Translations under genes and position numbers: made by a program
Part shown: piece by piece, positions 1-10,930 of the stretch
Layout of the letters: each line of letters starts with the position of its first letter
Position numbering within the stretch: the stretch's first letter is position 1
NCBI GenBank assembly: GCA_021648265.1
Contig: JAKITD010000004.1
Location: forward strand, 24,350 to 88,349
Source of the DNA: Flavobacteriaceae bacterium
GTDB taxonomy: Bacteria > Bacteroidota > Bacteroidia > Flavobacteriales > Flavobacteriaceae
Length of the DNA stretch: 64,000 nucleotides
Reading direction: 5' to 3'
Notes under the pieces: generated by a model
What the model saw: only the letters and a program-made list of their open reading frames with translations
The model's database searches: none
Told to the model about the DNA's origin: nothing

Positions 1-1
1 T

Positions 2-49
2 TGGTTAGAAGCTTTTGTAAATGCTCGCAAATGGTTGGAGAGCAAATAG
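2..49 (+). CDS. C-terminal end of a CDS that begins before the window (..WLEAFVNARKWLESK*)
   Basis: Open frame 2 from the window edge to TAG at 47-49. Confidence 0.5.
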   Translation, partial: WLEAFVNARKWLESK

Positions 50-60
50 TAAAAATGAAC

Positions 61-84
61 TACCCCGAGGCAGAGCGTCGAGGA
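61..84. repeat. Palindromic interspersed repeat (CCCCGAGGCAGAGCGTCGAGG)
   Basis: Imperfect inverted repeat between genes; resembles Flavobacteriaceae intergenic repeats. Confidence 0.5.
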
Positions 85-114
85 ACTCTATAGATTAAAT
101 ATTTTAAATAACGT

Positions 115-148
115 AAAGACTATCAAGTTTTGGTAGTCTTTTTTTTGT
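115..148 (+). terminator. Rho-independent terminator
   Basis: AAGACTA..TAGTCTT stem followed by a T-run. Confidence 0.8.
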
Positions 149-277
149 TAAAAATTATTATTCAATACAATTTCAAATAAAATATAATGGCTTAATTTAT
201 TCTACTTCAATATTTCATAGTAACTTTACACTAAATTAACGTCTGCTACGTTAACGATATAAAATATATCAATTGCT

Positions 278-2671
278 ATGAAAAAATTACTACTCCTCAT
301 ATTGTTTGTAACGATACAATTTACGTTTGCTCAAAATGTTCAAGAAAAATATCAAAGAGCAAAAATAAATTACACACAACCTAATGATTTAAGTAAGTTA
401 GAGTCTCTAGGAATACCTGTAGATCACGGAACTCATAAACGCGGTTATTTTGTTATTTCAGATTTTTCGATTTCAGAAATTAAAAAGGCTAGAAACGCAG
501 GTTATCAAGTAGATATTTTAATTGAAGATTCCAAAGAGTATTTCCTTCAACAAAACAGTTTAAACAAAGCACCAGAAAGAAACCTTACTTGTAGTGAAGA
601 AGTTAATGATTACCAAACTCCTGCCAATTTCAACTTAGGAAGCATGGGAGGTTATTTAACCTACCAAGAAATGTTAGATGAGCTAGACCAAATGAAAGCA
701 TTGTATCCAAATTTAATAACCGCCAAAGAAAACATTAGTACCTTTTTAACCGAAGGGCAAGCCGATAACTCCACAACACCTTCTATTGGTGGCAACGGAA
801 TTAAATGGGTAAAAATTAGCGATAATCCCAATACTTCATCAGAAGGTGAGCCACAGATATTATATTCAGCCATTCATCATGCTCGTGAGCCTGCCTCCTT
901 GTCGCAGTTAATATTTTATATGTGGTATTTGTTAGAAAACTATGATAGCAGTCCAGAAATACAAAGTATCGTAAACAACACCGAATTATATTTTGTTCCT
1001 GTTCTAAACCCTGACGGGTATTTATATAATGAAAAAACAGATCCTAATGGTGGTGGTTTTTGGAGAAAAAATCGTAAAAATGGCTACGGAGTAGATAATA
1101 ACCGTAATTACGATTATTATATTAACGGAGATCCAAATGATAATGTTTGGGGAGGAGAAGGAACCTCAACAGACCCTTCCAGTGGAGTATATGCAGGAAC
1201 AGGTCCTTTTTCAGAAATTGAAAATCAGGCAATGAAATGGTTTGTAGAGAACCACGATTTTGTAATGGCTTTTAATAATCATTCTTATGGTGAATTATTA
1301 TTATTACCGTATGGTTATACTAGTAATGTTCCCACTCCTGAACATGATTTATTTGTTGGGGTTTCTGAAGAATTAGTATCTCAAAATGGATATAACAATA
1401 TTTTATCCTCAGAATTATATCCAGCTGCTGGCGATAGTGATGATTTTATGTATGGAACCACTGGTACTCATAATAAAATATATGCTTTTACTCCAGAAAT
1501 TGGATCTTCATTTTGGCCACCATCAAACCAAATAGAAAATATTTGCAAGGAAATGATGTATCTTAATATAACCGCAGCAAAAATGGTTAATAATTACGCT
1601 GCTTTAACAGATACTTCAGAAAATTTTATAGGAATAGGAACTACAAACGAATTTACTTTTAATTTAAAAAGATTAGGGGTTTCTGGAAATGGGAATTTTT
1701 CAGTAAGCATTAACCCTATCTCTTCAAATATTATTTCTGTGGGAAATCCTGTCAATTTTAATAATTTAGATCCATTAGAAGAGGTAAATAGCGAGATAAC
1801 TTATACTCTAAATACAGGTATTAATTCTGGTGAATCTATTTTATTTGAAATAACTGTTACTAATGGGAGTTATGATGAGATTACTCTAATTACTAAATTT
1901 TATGGTTCTTTAATTGCTATTTTTGAAGATAACGGAGATAGCGCAACAGCTAATTTTAATAATAATGGCTGGGACACTACCAACACTACTTATGTTTCGC
2001 CACCAAGCTCAATTACAGATTCTCCAAACGGCAATTATCAAAACAATGAATATAAAACAATTACTCTCTTAAATGAAGTAGATTTATCTTCTGCTATTGG
2101 TGCAAATATTACATTTCATGCTAAATGGGATATTGAAAATAATTGGGATTATACACAGTTTGAAGTTTCTATAGACAATGGAAATACTTGGATTCCTCAA
2201 TGTGGAAAATATACTAATGAAGGAAGTAGTAATAATGGACAACCTACAGGAGAACCCTTATACGACGGAACTCAAAACGATTGGGTATTGGAAGAAATTA
2301 ATTTAAGTGATTATTTAGGAGAACAAATTTTGGTTCGTTTTCAATTTGAATCGGATGGGTTTCAAAGAGCTGACGGATTCTATTTTGATGATTTAAAAAT
2401 TAATATATTGGATGAAACTCTTGGTGCTTCCAGTTTCTCTGAAACGGTATTTACTGTATATCCAAATCCTGTTAAAAATTTACTAAATATCAATACCAGT
2501 TCCACTAATTATTCTGTTGAAATCTATACTATACAAGGGCAATTAATTACTAAAATTAAGAATGTTTCAACAACACAAACTATCGATTTTAGTGCATATA
2601 CTACTGGCATTTATTTTATGAGAATCGTTTCAGGAAGTACTTCTAGAACTTTTAAGATTGTGAAGGAGTAG
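278..2671 (+). CDS. M14-family zinc carboxypeptidase, secreted, with T9SS C-terminal sorting domain
   Basis: Signal peptide; HHAREPAS zinc-binding motif, NPDGYLY, RKNRKN; C-term FTVYPNPVKNLLNI..GIYFMRI. Confidence 0.93.
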   Translation: MKKLLLLILFVTIQFTFAQNVQEKYQRAKINYTQPNDLSKLESLGIPVDHGTHKRGYFVISDFSISEIKKARNAGYQVDILIEDSKEYFLQQNSLNKAPERNLTCSEEVNDYQTPANFNLGSMGGYLTYQEMLDELDQMKALYPNLITAKENISTFLTEGQADNSTTPSIGGNGIKWVKISDNPNTSSEGEPQILYSAIHHAREPASLSQLIFYMWYLLENYDSSPEIQSIVNNTELYFVPVLNPDGYLYNEKTDPNGGGFWRKNRKNGYGVDNNRNYDYYINGDPNDNVWGGEGTSTDPSSGVYAGTGPFSEIENQAMKWFVENHDFVMAFNNHSYGELLLLPYGYTSNVPTPEHDLFVGVSEELVSQNGYNNILSSELYPAAGDSDDFMYGTTGTHNKIYAFTPEIGSSFWPPSNQIENICKEMMYLNITAAKMVNNYAALTDTSENFIGIGTTNEFTFNLKRLGVSGNGNFSVSINPISSNIISVGNPVNFNNLDPLEEVNSEITYTLNTGINSGESILFEITVTNGSYDEITLITKFYGSLIAIFEDNGDSATANFNNNGWDTTNTTYVSPPSSITDSPNGNYQNNEYKTITLLNEVDLSSAIGANITFHAKWDIENNWDYTQFEVSIDNGNTWIPQCGKYTNEGSSNNGQPTGEPLYDGTQNDWVLEEINLSDYLGEQILVRFQFESDGFQRADGFYFDDLKINILDETLGASSFSETVFTVYPNPVKNLLNINTSSTNYSVEIYTIQGQLITKIKNVSTTQTIDFSAYTTGIYFMRIVSGSTSRTFKIVKE

Positions 2672-2713
2672 TAGCAGTCTCTAATTGATAATTGTATTTA
2701 GATGAAAATTGAC

Positions 2714-2747
2714 TCTCGCTGATTGCGCAGATGTTCGCAGATTTTTT
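2714..2747. repeat. Dispersed imperfect repeat CTCGCTGATTGCGCAGATGTTCGCAGATTTTTT
   Basis: Internal GCAGAT(T) repetition in an intergenic spacer. Confidence 0.5.
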
Positions 2748-2963
2748 AGTTTGTGAGGTGATTGATGAAGCACCGATACCGCTATCGCCTACTCAATTAC
2801 TTTTGTTGGTGATTAATATTGATTTTGGAAGGTTCATGAGTTTGCTTCGTCGTATCCTCCTCGTAAAGACATTTGATTTTTCAACTTATATTATGTGCAC
2901 GTTTTTTATTTCAAAAATCGGAAGTTTTTTCCTATTTTGCAGTCTATACAAAAACACGCCTTT

Positions 2964-4739
2964 ATGACCGATGTAAAACGCCTCTTCGACTTTCCTTATT
3001 ATCAATTAGAAAATTATGAATTAAAGGAATCGTTGGTTTCAAAAGTGGATGGAAAGTGGGAAGCTACTTCCACTAAAGAATATTTAGCCAAAGCAAATGC
3101 GATAAGTAGAGGGTTAATACGTCTTGGAGTTCAGCCCAACGATAAAGTAGCGATTATATCGTTGACCAACCGTACCGAATGGAATATTTGTGATATTGGT
3201 ATTTTACAAACAGGTGCACAAGATGTACCTATTTATCCGACCATTTCTGAAGAAGATTATCTATACATTCTTAACCATAGCGAAAGTGTGTATTGTTTTG
3301 TTTCGTGTGAATTTGTATTGGAAAAAATAAATAAAATAAAAGAACAAGTACCTACTCTAAAAGGAGTGTATTGTTTTGATGAACAAGAAGATTGTGATCA
3401 TTGGACGGAAGTTTTAAAACTAGGTGCTGACGAAAGTAATCAAGATGAGGTAGAGAAACGGAAAGCAGCTATTGTTGAAACCGATTTGGCTACTATTATT
3501 TATACTTCAGGAACTACAGGTCGTCCAAAAGGTGTAATGCTTTCACATAAAAATATTGTGAGTAATGCTATAAGCAGTACGTACCGTTTACCCATGCAAT
3601 TAGGAAATTCTAAAGCTTTGAGTTTTTTGCCTGTATGTCATGTTTTTGAACGTATGCTCTTATATATGTACCAATATACGGGCGTTAGTATTTATTTTGC
3701 CGAATCTATTGAAACGATAAGTGCTAATTTGCAAGAAGTAAAACCGCAAATAATGACAGTGGTTCCGCGTTTATTAGAAAAAATATACGATAAAATATAT
3801 GCCAAAGGCACTGACTTAACAGGAATAAAAAAGAAATTATTTTTCTGGGCAATCGATCTTGGGTTGCGTTACGAACCTTACGGTCAAAATGGTTGGTGGT
3901 ATGAGAAGCAATTAGGTCTTGCTCGTAAGCTTATATTTAGCAAGTGGCAAGCAGCTTTGGGTGGTAATTTACAAGCTGTAGCTTCTGGAAGTGCTGCTTT
4001 ACAACCACGTTTAGCAAGAGTTTTTAACGCTGCTGGCATCCCTGTAATGGAAGGTTATGGTTTAACTGAAACATCGCCAGTAGTTACGGTAAATGATATG
4101 CGTGATTTCCATTTTAGAATTGGAACCGTAGGGAAAGCAATTCATGATACCGAAATAAAAATTGCTGAAGACGGCGAGATATTAGTAAAAGGACCACAAG
4201 TAATGATTGGTTATTATAAAGAACCCGAACTTACCAGTGAAACTATAAAAGACGATTATTTTCATACTGGAGATATTGGCGAAGTAGATAGTGATGGCTT
4301 CTTGAAAATTACCGATCGTAAAAAAGAAATGTTTAAAACCAGTGGTGGTAAATATGTTGCTCCTCAGCTATTAGAAAATGTTATGAAGGAATCTTTCTTT
4401 ATCGAACAGATTATGGTTGTTGGTGATGGCGAAAAAATGCCTGCTGCCTTTATCCAACTTAACTTCGATTTTGTAAAGGAATGGGCACATAGAAAAGAGA
4501 TTGATCTAGGAAATACACCTGAAGAAATGGTAACTAACGAGCGTTTGATAAAACGTATTCAGAAAGAAGTAGATATCCATAATGAGCAATTTGGAAATTG
4601 GGAAAAGATAAAACGTTTTGAATTAACTCCAGATACTTGGAGTATTGAAGCAGGACACCTTACTCCTACTATGAAATTAAAACGTAAAATTATAAAGCAA
4701 AAATATATTGTTCTTTATAATAAGATATACGGACATTAA
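2964..4739 (+). CDS. Long-chain fatty acid-CoA ligase (AMP-binding)
   Basis: IIYTSGTTGRPKGVMLSH, GYGLTETSP, YFHTGDIGEVDSDGFLKITDRKKEMFKTSGGKYVAP; MTDVKRLF start preferred over 2895. Confidence 0.95.
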   Translation: MTDVKRLFDFPYYQLENYELKESLVSKVDGKWEATSTKEYLAKANAISRGLIRLGVQPNDKVAIISLTNRTEWNICDIGILQTGAQDVPIYPTISEEDYLYILNHSESVYCFVSCEFVLEKINKIKEQVPTLKGVYCFDEQEDCDHWTEVLKLGADESNQDEVEKRKAAIVETDLATIIYTSGTTGRPKGVMLSHKNIVSNAISSTYRLPMQLGNSKALSFLPVCHVFERMLLYMYQYTGVSIYFAESIETISANLQEVKPQIMTVVPRLLEKIYDKIYAKGTDLTGIKKKLFFWAIDLGLRYEPYGQNGWWYEKQLGLARKLIFSKWQAALGGNLQAVASGSAALQPRLARVFNAAGIPVMEGYGLTETSPVVTVNDMRDFHFRIGTVGKAIHDTEIKIAEDGEILVKGPQVMIGYYKEPELTSETIKDDYFHTGDIGEVDSDGFLKITDRKKEMFKTSGGKYVAPQLLENVMKESFFIEQIMVVGDGEKMPAAFIQLNFDFVKEWAHRKEIDLGNTPEEMVTNERLIKRIQKEVDIHNEQFGNWEKIKRFELTPDTWSIEAGHLTPTMKLKRKIIKQKYIVLYNKIYGH

Positions 4740-4807
4740 TTTAAAAAGAATCACTGTTGTCCAATAAAAGATTAAAGACCGCTTCGCTGAAAGACAAAAG
4801 ATGAAAA

Positions 4808-4825
4808 CCCCAATAACTATCGGGA
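4808..4825. repeat. Palindromic repeat CCCCAATAACTATCGGGA
   Basis: Near-palindrome; related copy at 61846-61863. Confidence 0.5.
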
Positions 4826-5014
4826 TGATTTTAACTAACTGACAATCATTTTAGTGATGATTTAATGTTTTTTTTTCTAATCTTAAAATCCTTTTTTAGG
4901 GGAAGCTTACAAACAATGTAGCACTTTAAACAGAGTTAAATTATTTTAGTTGGATAACAAAAAAGTTGCATTTGTGACTTGAATTCAATAAATAATCTTA
5001 GTTTGTTTTAAATT

Positions 5015-5193
5015 TAATCTGATACCAAATTGAAAGCAAAGTGACCAATATAAATAGCTTTACTTTCACTTATTCAGCTTCAAAAAATAGAACCATAACT
5101 ACGGCTATGCTTATATTTTTATCATTGTCTAAGTAAAACTAAATTCTATTTATTTCTCGGCAATTTTGCATCCAAATTGGTATGACTAGATTA
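5015..5193. mobile_element. MITE-like non-coding element with imperfect terminal inverted repeats
   Basis: Left GATACCAAATTGAAAGCAAA matches the reverse complement of right TTTTGCATCCAAATTGGTAT; TAATCT/AGATTA just outside; no ORF. Confidence 0.55.
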
Positions 5194-5200
5194 TAAGCAT

Positions 5201-5237
5201 AAAAAAATCTCTGAACAATTAAGTTTAGAGATTTTTT
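5201..5237 (-). terminator. Terminator, probably bidirectional
   Basis: AAAAAATCTCT..AGAGATTTTTT. Confidence 0.75.
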
Positions 5238-5254
5238 CATTTAATTAATACCTT

Positions 5255-8200
5255 TTATTTCTTGACAATCTTTTTGATAATACTAAAATCGTTTGATACT
5301 ATTTTTACGAAGTATAAACCCGTTGCTTGATTTTCAATAGAGAAATTACTTTCTAAATTACTCCCATTAATTGAAATTTCGTTAATTACTCTTCCGTTAA
5401 TATCGAATATAGTTACTGTCTTAATCAATATGTTAGAGTTATTCAACAAAGTAACATCACCATTTGTAGGATTAGGATATAAAACAATAGCGCTATTATA
5501 ATCAACATCGGTTGTACTCAAGCTAAATTCTACCGTAATTATAAAAGTACAAATAGTTACATTACCAGCATCATCGGTAACCGTAATTGTGATGGTTGTA
5601 TCGCCTTCACCAATTTCTGTTCCTACAATTGGCTCTTGAGTAATTAAAGGTGATGCAGTACAATTATCTGTTGCAGAAACTGTAATAGTAAAATCTGGAA
5701 TGGTATATAAATCTCCTTCATTAATTGTTTCAACACTATCAGCTGGACAAGTTACTTCGGGGGCAACATCATCAACAACTGTAACTATTTGAGTACAAGT
5801 ATTTGTATTTCCAGCAGAATCTGTTACTGTCCAAATAACATTTGTATCTCCTAATGGAAAACTAGCAGGAGCATCGTTTGTAAGTGATTGAACCGCACAA
5901 TTATCTGTTACCGTCGGATCAATTAAACTAACACCTGTTGCTGTACAACTATTTGTATCTGTGCTTATTTGTATATCTTGTTCGCAAGCAATTGTAGGTG
6001 CTAGTTGATCTGCTATAACTTCAGCTACCGTTCTGTCGCCAAGACAACCTAACACTCCAAGATTAATATCACTATTAGCTACACCATAATCTGAAGTTTC
6101 GCAAATACCAGACCAATCTGAAGCAGAATTAGTGTCTCCATTTCTTCTAAAAGAGTTATTGCAATCTATTGTTAATGCAGCACCATCACCTGTCCAATCT
6201 AAATCTGCAGCTGTGATGTTAAAACCATTAATAATTACGTTTAAACCAGCAATTTCAGCTGAAGTAAAGTTCCAAAAAACTGAATCTACCACGTTTCCGT
6301 TATCATCTATAATAATGATCCATCCTGTACCATCATTATCCCACCATATATTATTTCCCCAATATCCTGCGCCACTATCATCATTATAGTCTACCACCGA
6401 GTTTGCACCCATATTTCCAAGGGGCTGTACAATACTATTAATTGCATTAACATCTGGGTAAGGTTCTTTACTTACGGCAACACTATAACCTGTATAATCA
6501 AAAGCTTCCCCTACATTCTGTATTTCAAGACGATCTGGAGTTTCTAAGGTAATTTCTGAAATTACTAGTTGTGAAATTGGCCCTGGAGGAACTTCTTGTG
6601 CGTAAACATCTATAGAACCAGTAGGAGTAAATGTATATGATTCTCCTTCAAAAAGAAAATTACCACCTATTTGTGCATCATACCAACGAATTACATTTAG
6701 AGGATCGGCTAAAGTAGCAGTTACTGTTACTTCATCTCCAACACAAAAATCTGCAGCACCCGTTGTGGTAGGTCCAGGAGGTATTGCTAATACTTCAATA
6801 GTATCAGTTGCTGTTGAAGCTACAGAACAAGTTCCTGCTTGAACTTCATAACTAATAATATGTATTCCAACTCCTGCAACAGCAGGATTAAAAGAATAAG
6901 TAGCACCATTACCATCATCAGTAACACCTGTTCCGCTATAAACACCTCCAGAAGGTGATCCTCCACCTAATCCTGTTAATTCGGGTTCATTTTCACACAC
7001 ATCTACAGGTGCGATAAAAGCCGCAAGACCAGAAGGAGTATCAAATGCTTCAGTTCCATCAGAAACACTATTGGATGAACCTTGATTTGCACTTACTCCA
7101 AGACCTCTTTTGGCAAAGGCATCCCAAATAATACATTCGTTTGCGCCTCCATAAATAGCTTGATCTGCAGCTAATATTGCATCTCTTCCATCTACAAAAC
7201 CTGGACTACAAGGTTGTAGTTTTAAAGCTTCGGTTACAAGTGCTAATGCTGCTATATTTCCTGCATCTAAGTTTGTGCTTCCAGAAAAATTATAAATATC
7301 ACTATCAAAACCATGCTCATCGACTAATGCCCAAGTTAACTCCCAAAGCATTGTTGCCCACACAGAGCCTACTCCGTGAGGTACTGTTGAAGTTTTAATA
7401 TCATCATAAGTTTGTGGGTTCACTCCCAAATCTGTACTATAAGGAAATGGTCTAATACCATTGCCTCCTAATCCTTGGTTAAACAAATAGGTTCCTACTC
7501 CTCTTGCGTCAGTACCTGTATCACCAGACTCGTAAGTCATCATTACTCCATACCAATCACTCCAACCTTCTCCCATTTGCTCTGAATTTCCTAAACACCC
7601 TGTATTTCCAGGACCTCCTGTTAATCTATTTGATATGCCATGACCATATTCGTGAATAACTACCAAGTTATCAAAACATCCATCTTGAGCTCCGCATATA
7701 AACATATTCATACTTGGGCTTGATCCATCTGGTGGCGTTCCGAATGTAGCGTTACAAAATTGATCTATTTGAGAATTTGCTTCAACCGAGTCGTTACCCA
7801 AACCGCCATTACCATAGTTGTTTACTTGAAAGTTTCCTCCTGCTTCATCCATACCATATATATATAACACATCGTGTATGATATTGTTCCAATAAAAAAG
7901 ATTGGTGATTGAAGCGTCTTCATATTGATTGGCGTTGGTGTACATTTGATCAAAAGGGTATCCCGTAAAATCTAATGTTGCACCTCCATCTGGGCGATAC
8001 CCGAAATTATCACCAGCATCAATTGCATCAACATTATTTCCTCTGGTATCAGTAAATTCTGCTCCTACTACACCATCGGTATCATGCCATCCAAAAGGGG
8101 AAGCTGTTGTGTTTGCAGGATTTACTGTTGCTGTTCTGCTTCCGTAATATGGGCTTTCAAGAGGCATTGCAAGTACTTCATAACAATCACTACAAACAGA

Positions 8201-8929
8201 AGCTTCTTCTAATATTTCATTATAATTAGGAATATCAAAAAGGTTTTTATTATAGTCTAATACTTCGTGAATACTATGGTCGTGGTCGAAAGAACAGCTT
8301 ACCATCCAATTATTTTTATTTAATATTTGACCAGAATTTGCATCTACCCGAATGCTCCACCAATTCTGCTGGCTTTTTTCTTGAATTGAAATATCCCAAG
8401 CTAAAACCAATTGATTATCGTCACTAATATGATAAACTAATCTTGCAGGGATTGGACTCAATGAAATTCCTCCGTCACTTAGGAGTGTTTTTCTATTTGT
8501 TCCTTTAGCATTCTCAATCACTGAAATATTTTCTGAAACCAAATAATTTAATTGATTTGCTACAGAAGATACTGCTTGAGATGCAGAAATTGAAGGGCTA
8601 GAAATTCCAGCAGACTTTTCTACACTATTTTTCACAAACACTATACTTGAAGAAAGTGTTTTCCCATTTGATAAAACATGAATGCTTGACTCGGTACCAT
8701 ACACCTCTATACCATTAATGGTTTGTGTAAAGTAAGTATGGTGAATATTACTCGTGCTACTTAGATGATCTGAAGTAACTCGATACTGAACATCACTTGT
8801 TTTTAATTGATTTTGTTCTAATTGTTGTTCAAGCTGATAGACAATATTAGAATTAAAATTTTGAGCCTTTAGTTGAAATACAAAGGTACTGATTAGCCCA
8901 AAAGCCAAGCAAAAAGTTAGTTTTTTCAT
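5255..8929 (-). CDS. M36 fungalysin-type metallopeptidase with HYR-like repeats and T9SS sorting domain
   Basis: HEYGHGISNR zinc motif, GEGWSDWYGVMMT; FTP-like propeptide; VTDNC..FPLGDTNVIWTVTDSAGN repeats; C-term YPNPTNGDVTLLN. Start MKKLTFCLAF preferred over 8980. Confidence 0.93.
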   Translation of the reverse strand: MKKLTFCLAFGLISTFVFQLKAQNFNSNIVYQLEQQLEQNQLKTSDVQYRVTSDHLSSTSNIHHTYFTQTINGIEVYGTESSIHVLSNGKTLSSSIVFVKNSVEKSAGISSPSISASQAVSSVANQLNYLVSENISVIENAKGTNRKTLLSDGGISLSPIPARLVYHISDDNQLVLAWDISIQEKSQQNWWSIRVDANSGQILNKNNWMVSCSFDHDHSIHEVLDYNKNLFDIPNYNEILEEASVCSDCYEVLAMPLESPYYGSRTATVNPANTTASPFGWHDTDGVVGAEFTDTRGNNVDAIDAGDNFGYRPDGGATLDFTGYPFDQMYTNANQYEDASITNLFYWNNIIHDVLYIYGMDEAGGNFQVNNYGNGGLGNDSVEANSQIDQFCNATFGTPPDGSSPSMNMFICGAQDGCFDNLVVIHEYGHGISNRLTGGPGNTGCLGNSEQMGEGWSDWYGVMMTYESGDTGTDARGVGTYLFNQGLGGNGIRPFPYSTDLGVNPQTYDDIKTSTVPHGVGSVWATMLWELTWALVDEHGFDSDIYNFSGSTNLDAGNIAALALVTEALKLQPCSPGFVDGRDAILAADQAIYGGANECIIWDAFAKRGLGVSANQGSSNSVSDGTEAFDTPSGLAAFIAPVDVCENEPELTGLGGGSPSGGVYSGTGVTDDGNGATYSFNPAVAGVGIHIISYEVQAGTCSVASTATDTIEVLAIPPGPTTTGAADFCVGDEVTVTATLADPLNVIRWYDAQIGGNFLFEGESYTFTPTGSIDVYAQEVPPGPISQLVISEITLETPDRLEIQNVGEAFDYTGYSVAVSKEPYPDVNAINSIVQPLGNMGANSVVDYNDDSGAGYWGNNIWWDNDGTGWIIIIDDNGNVVDSVFWNFTSAEIAGLNVIINGFNITAADLDWTGDGAALTIDCNNSFRRNGDTNSASDWSGICETSDYGVANSDINLGVLGCLGDRTVAEVIADQLAPTIACEQDIQISTDTNSCTATGVSLIDPTVTDNCAVQSLTNDAPASFPLGDTNVIWTVTDSAGNTNTCTQIVTVVDDVAPEVTCPADSVETINEGDLYTIPDFTITVSATDNCTASPLITQEPIVGTEIGEGDTTITITVTDDAGNVTICTFIITVEFSLSTTDVDYNSAIVLYPNPTNGDVTLLNNSNILIKTVTIFDINGRVINEISINGSNLESNFSIENQATGLYFVKIVSNDFSIIKKIVKK

Positions 8930-9053
8930 AGTAAAATTATTAATTGATTTATAAATGCTATTTATGAAGAGGTTATGCAAAAATAGTTTATTTAATTATG
9001 CTAAATAACTGGGCTAAATATACAATTTTTATTAAATAGGTAAGAATTGTTAT

Positions 9054-10337
9054 TTAAAGGTTTTTTATAGAGTTATTCAACACATTACCCAATTCAATAG
9101 TTGAATTATTTAATGTTGCCTTTAAGTCATTAACTTTTTTAGTTTTATGTGTTGCTTTAAACACTATAGCTTGATAATACAAAGAACGTGGGTTGTTTGT
9201 TTTTCCTTCCACTTTTTCTTCTATTAATAAAAGTGCTTTTTCTTTATCCATATTTTTTAATAATGAATAGGCTAACAAAGCATAAGAATCTGGTGTGCTA
9301 CAGTTTTTTATTTCTTCTTTTGCAAGTTGCAAGGCTTTTACAGGAGCTGTTTCTGAATAAATTTTAATCAAATTTTCACTATACATGCTTCCATATTTTT
9401 GAGCTGAAACGATTTCAATAAACCTGTTTTTAAGTTTGTTACTTTCAGATGTGTTTCCCTCAAATTCCTCAATTTCAGCTTTAAACAACAATAATTCTGG
9501 AAGCTTATTTGTGGTCAATAATGAATTTAATATTCGCTTTGCTTCCATCGATTTTTTTTCATAAGAATATAAAATCCAAGCAAGTTGCTTTTTTGCATTT
9601 ATATGATCTGGTTGCAGTTGAAGTGTTTTTAAAATTAGTTGATATGCTTCCTCTACCCTTCCAGAATTGGTATATAAATTTGCTAAATGTGTATATGTCC
9701 AAATTTGCAAAATCTTACTTTTTCGGGAATCTGCAATTTTCATTGCCTCCTCTAAATTACGAATGGATGCTTTCTTATTACCTTTATAGTCCATCCATTT
9801 TGATAAACGCAATAGGTAATTATAATCGTTTGTGTTTTTTAACAAACCCAAAAGTTGAAATGCTTTCGTGTAATTTCCTAATTCTATATTTACATCAAAA
9901 AGCAAAAATTGGGTGGCCCTTTTGTTAGATTTCCCATTAATACTTTCTTCTAAAATAAATTTAGCTTCCGTATATTGTCGTTGAATGATAAGGTTTTTAG
10001 CTAACTTTCGTACATACGTATCCTTATTTTGAGCTGAAATATTTATGGCTTTTCGGTATAGGTTTTTGGCTTCTATTAAATGCTGAATGTCACCCGAAGC
10101 ATTATACATTGCAGTATATGATTTTGCTAAAGGGCCTAAATCTCCAATACCGCTTGAGTCTGGTCGTAAGCGTTTTGACCAAAATTCTTTTTCAGAATTA
10201 GCATTATTAAAAGCACTATTATTGGAGTCTAATATATATATGTCATACTCTTTTGGATTGGTAATTGAAATGACTTTTTCTTCCTTTTTACAAGATGAAA
10301 AAAGAGTTAAAATTAGTAGTATATAAAAATACTTCAT
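9054..10337 (-). CDS. TPR-repeat lipoprotein
   Basis: Lipobox LFSSCKKEE; tandem TPR-like helices. Confidence 0.8.
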   Translation of the reverse strand: MKYFYILLILTLFSSCKKEEKVISITNPKEYDIYILDSNNSAFNNANSEKEFWSKRLRPDSSGIGDLGPLAKSYTAMYNASGDIQHLIEAKNLYRKAINISAQNKDTYVRKLAKNLIIQRQYTEAKFILEESINGKSNKRATQFLLFDVNIELGNYTKAFQLLGLLKNTNDYNYLLRLSKWMDYKGNKKASIRNLEEAMKIADSRKSKILQIWTYTHLANLYTNSGRVEEAYQLILKTLQLQPDHINAKKQLAWILYSYEKKSMEAKRILNSLLTTNKLPELLLFKAEIEEFEGNTSESNKLKNRFIEIVSAQKYGSMYSENLIKIYSETAPVKALQLAKEEIKNCSTPDSYALLAYSLLKNMDKEKALLLIEEKVEGKTNNPRSLYYQAIVFKATHKTKKVNDLKATLNNSTIELGNVLNNSIKNL

Positions 10338-10467
10338 TTATTAAAAAATTTAAGTTCGATAAAAATACTATTATTTACTTATCCTGATTAATTTTTATTA
10401 AAATTACACCTACTTTTATATGCATTAAAAAATTCAGTATATTTAACCATTAACAGTTAAATTATAT

Positions 10468-10929
10468 ATGATGAAAAATATTACACTCACACTCACAGCT
10501 TTATTATTTTCAGTTACTTTATTACAAGCTCAAGATAATGATAAAACAAAAAATGTACAAAAAGAAACTATTACCAAAACCACAACGGTTAAAGGAGTTA
10601 CTGACAAAACAACCGTAACGAAAATAGTAAAAGAAAAAGAACAAATAATTAATATAAGCGATACAGGTTCCGAAAACCAAGACATTAATTACGCAACAAA
10701 AAGAGACCAAACAATCAAACATACTTCATCAGAAATTAGAGTAAACAAAGAAAATCAAGCTGCAATTGAAGGTGAAAAGCTCAAACAAGAAGCAGAAATT
10801 AAAGCATCAAAAGAGGCGCAAAAAGCAAAATATGAAGCAGAAGGAATAGCACTAAAGAAAAAAGAAGCTGCAGATGTAAAAAGAAAAAAAGATTCTATTC
10901 ATAAAAAATATCAAAAAGAAAACAATTAA
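10468..10929 (+). CDS. Secreted K/E/T-rich hypothetical protein
   Basis: Signal peptide, charged coiled-coil-like tail. Confidence 0.7.
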   Translation: MMKNITLTLTALLFSVTLLQAQDNDKTKNVQKETITKTTTVKGVTDKTTVTKIVKEKEQIINISDTGSENQDINYATKRDQTIKHTSSEIRVNKENQAAIEGEKLKQEAEIKASKEAQKAKYEAEGIALKKKEAADVKRKKDSIHKKYQKENN

Positions 10930-10930
10930 A

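Noticed and set aside
2731-2967. 78-aa ORF before the acyl-CoA ligase
   Set aside because: Overlaps the dispersed repeat and ligase start; likely spurious
7177-7398. 73-aa plus-strand ORF, also 6132-6389
   Set aside because: Antisense to the M36 peptidase; spurious
9509-9928. 139-aa plus-strand ORF
   Set aside because: Antisense to the TPR lipoprotein; low-complexity hydrophobic translation with no recognisable motif
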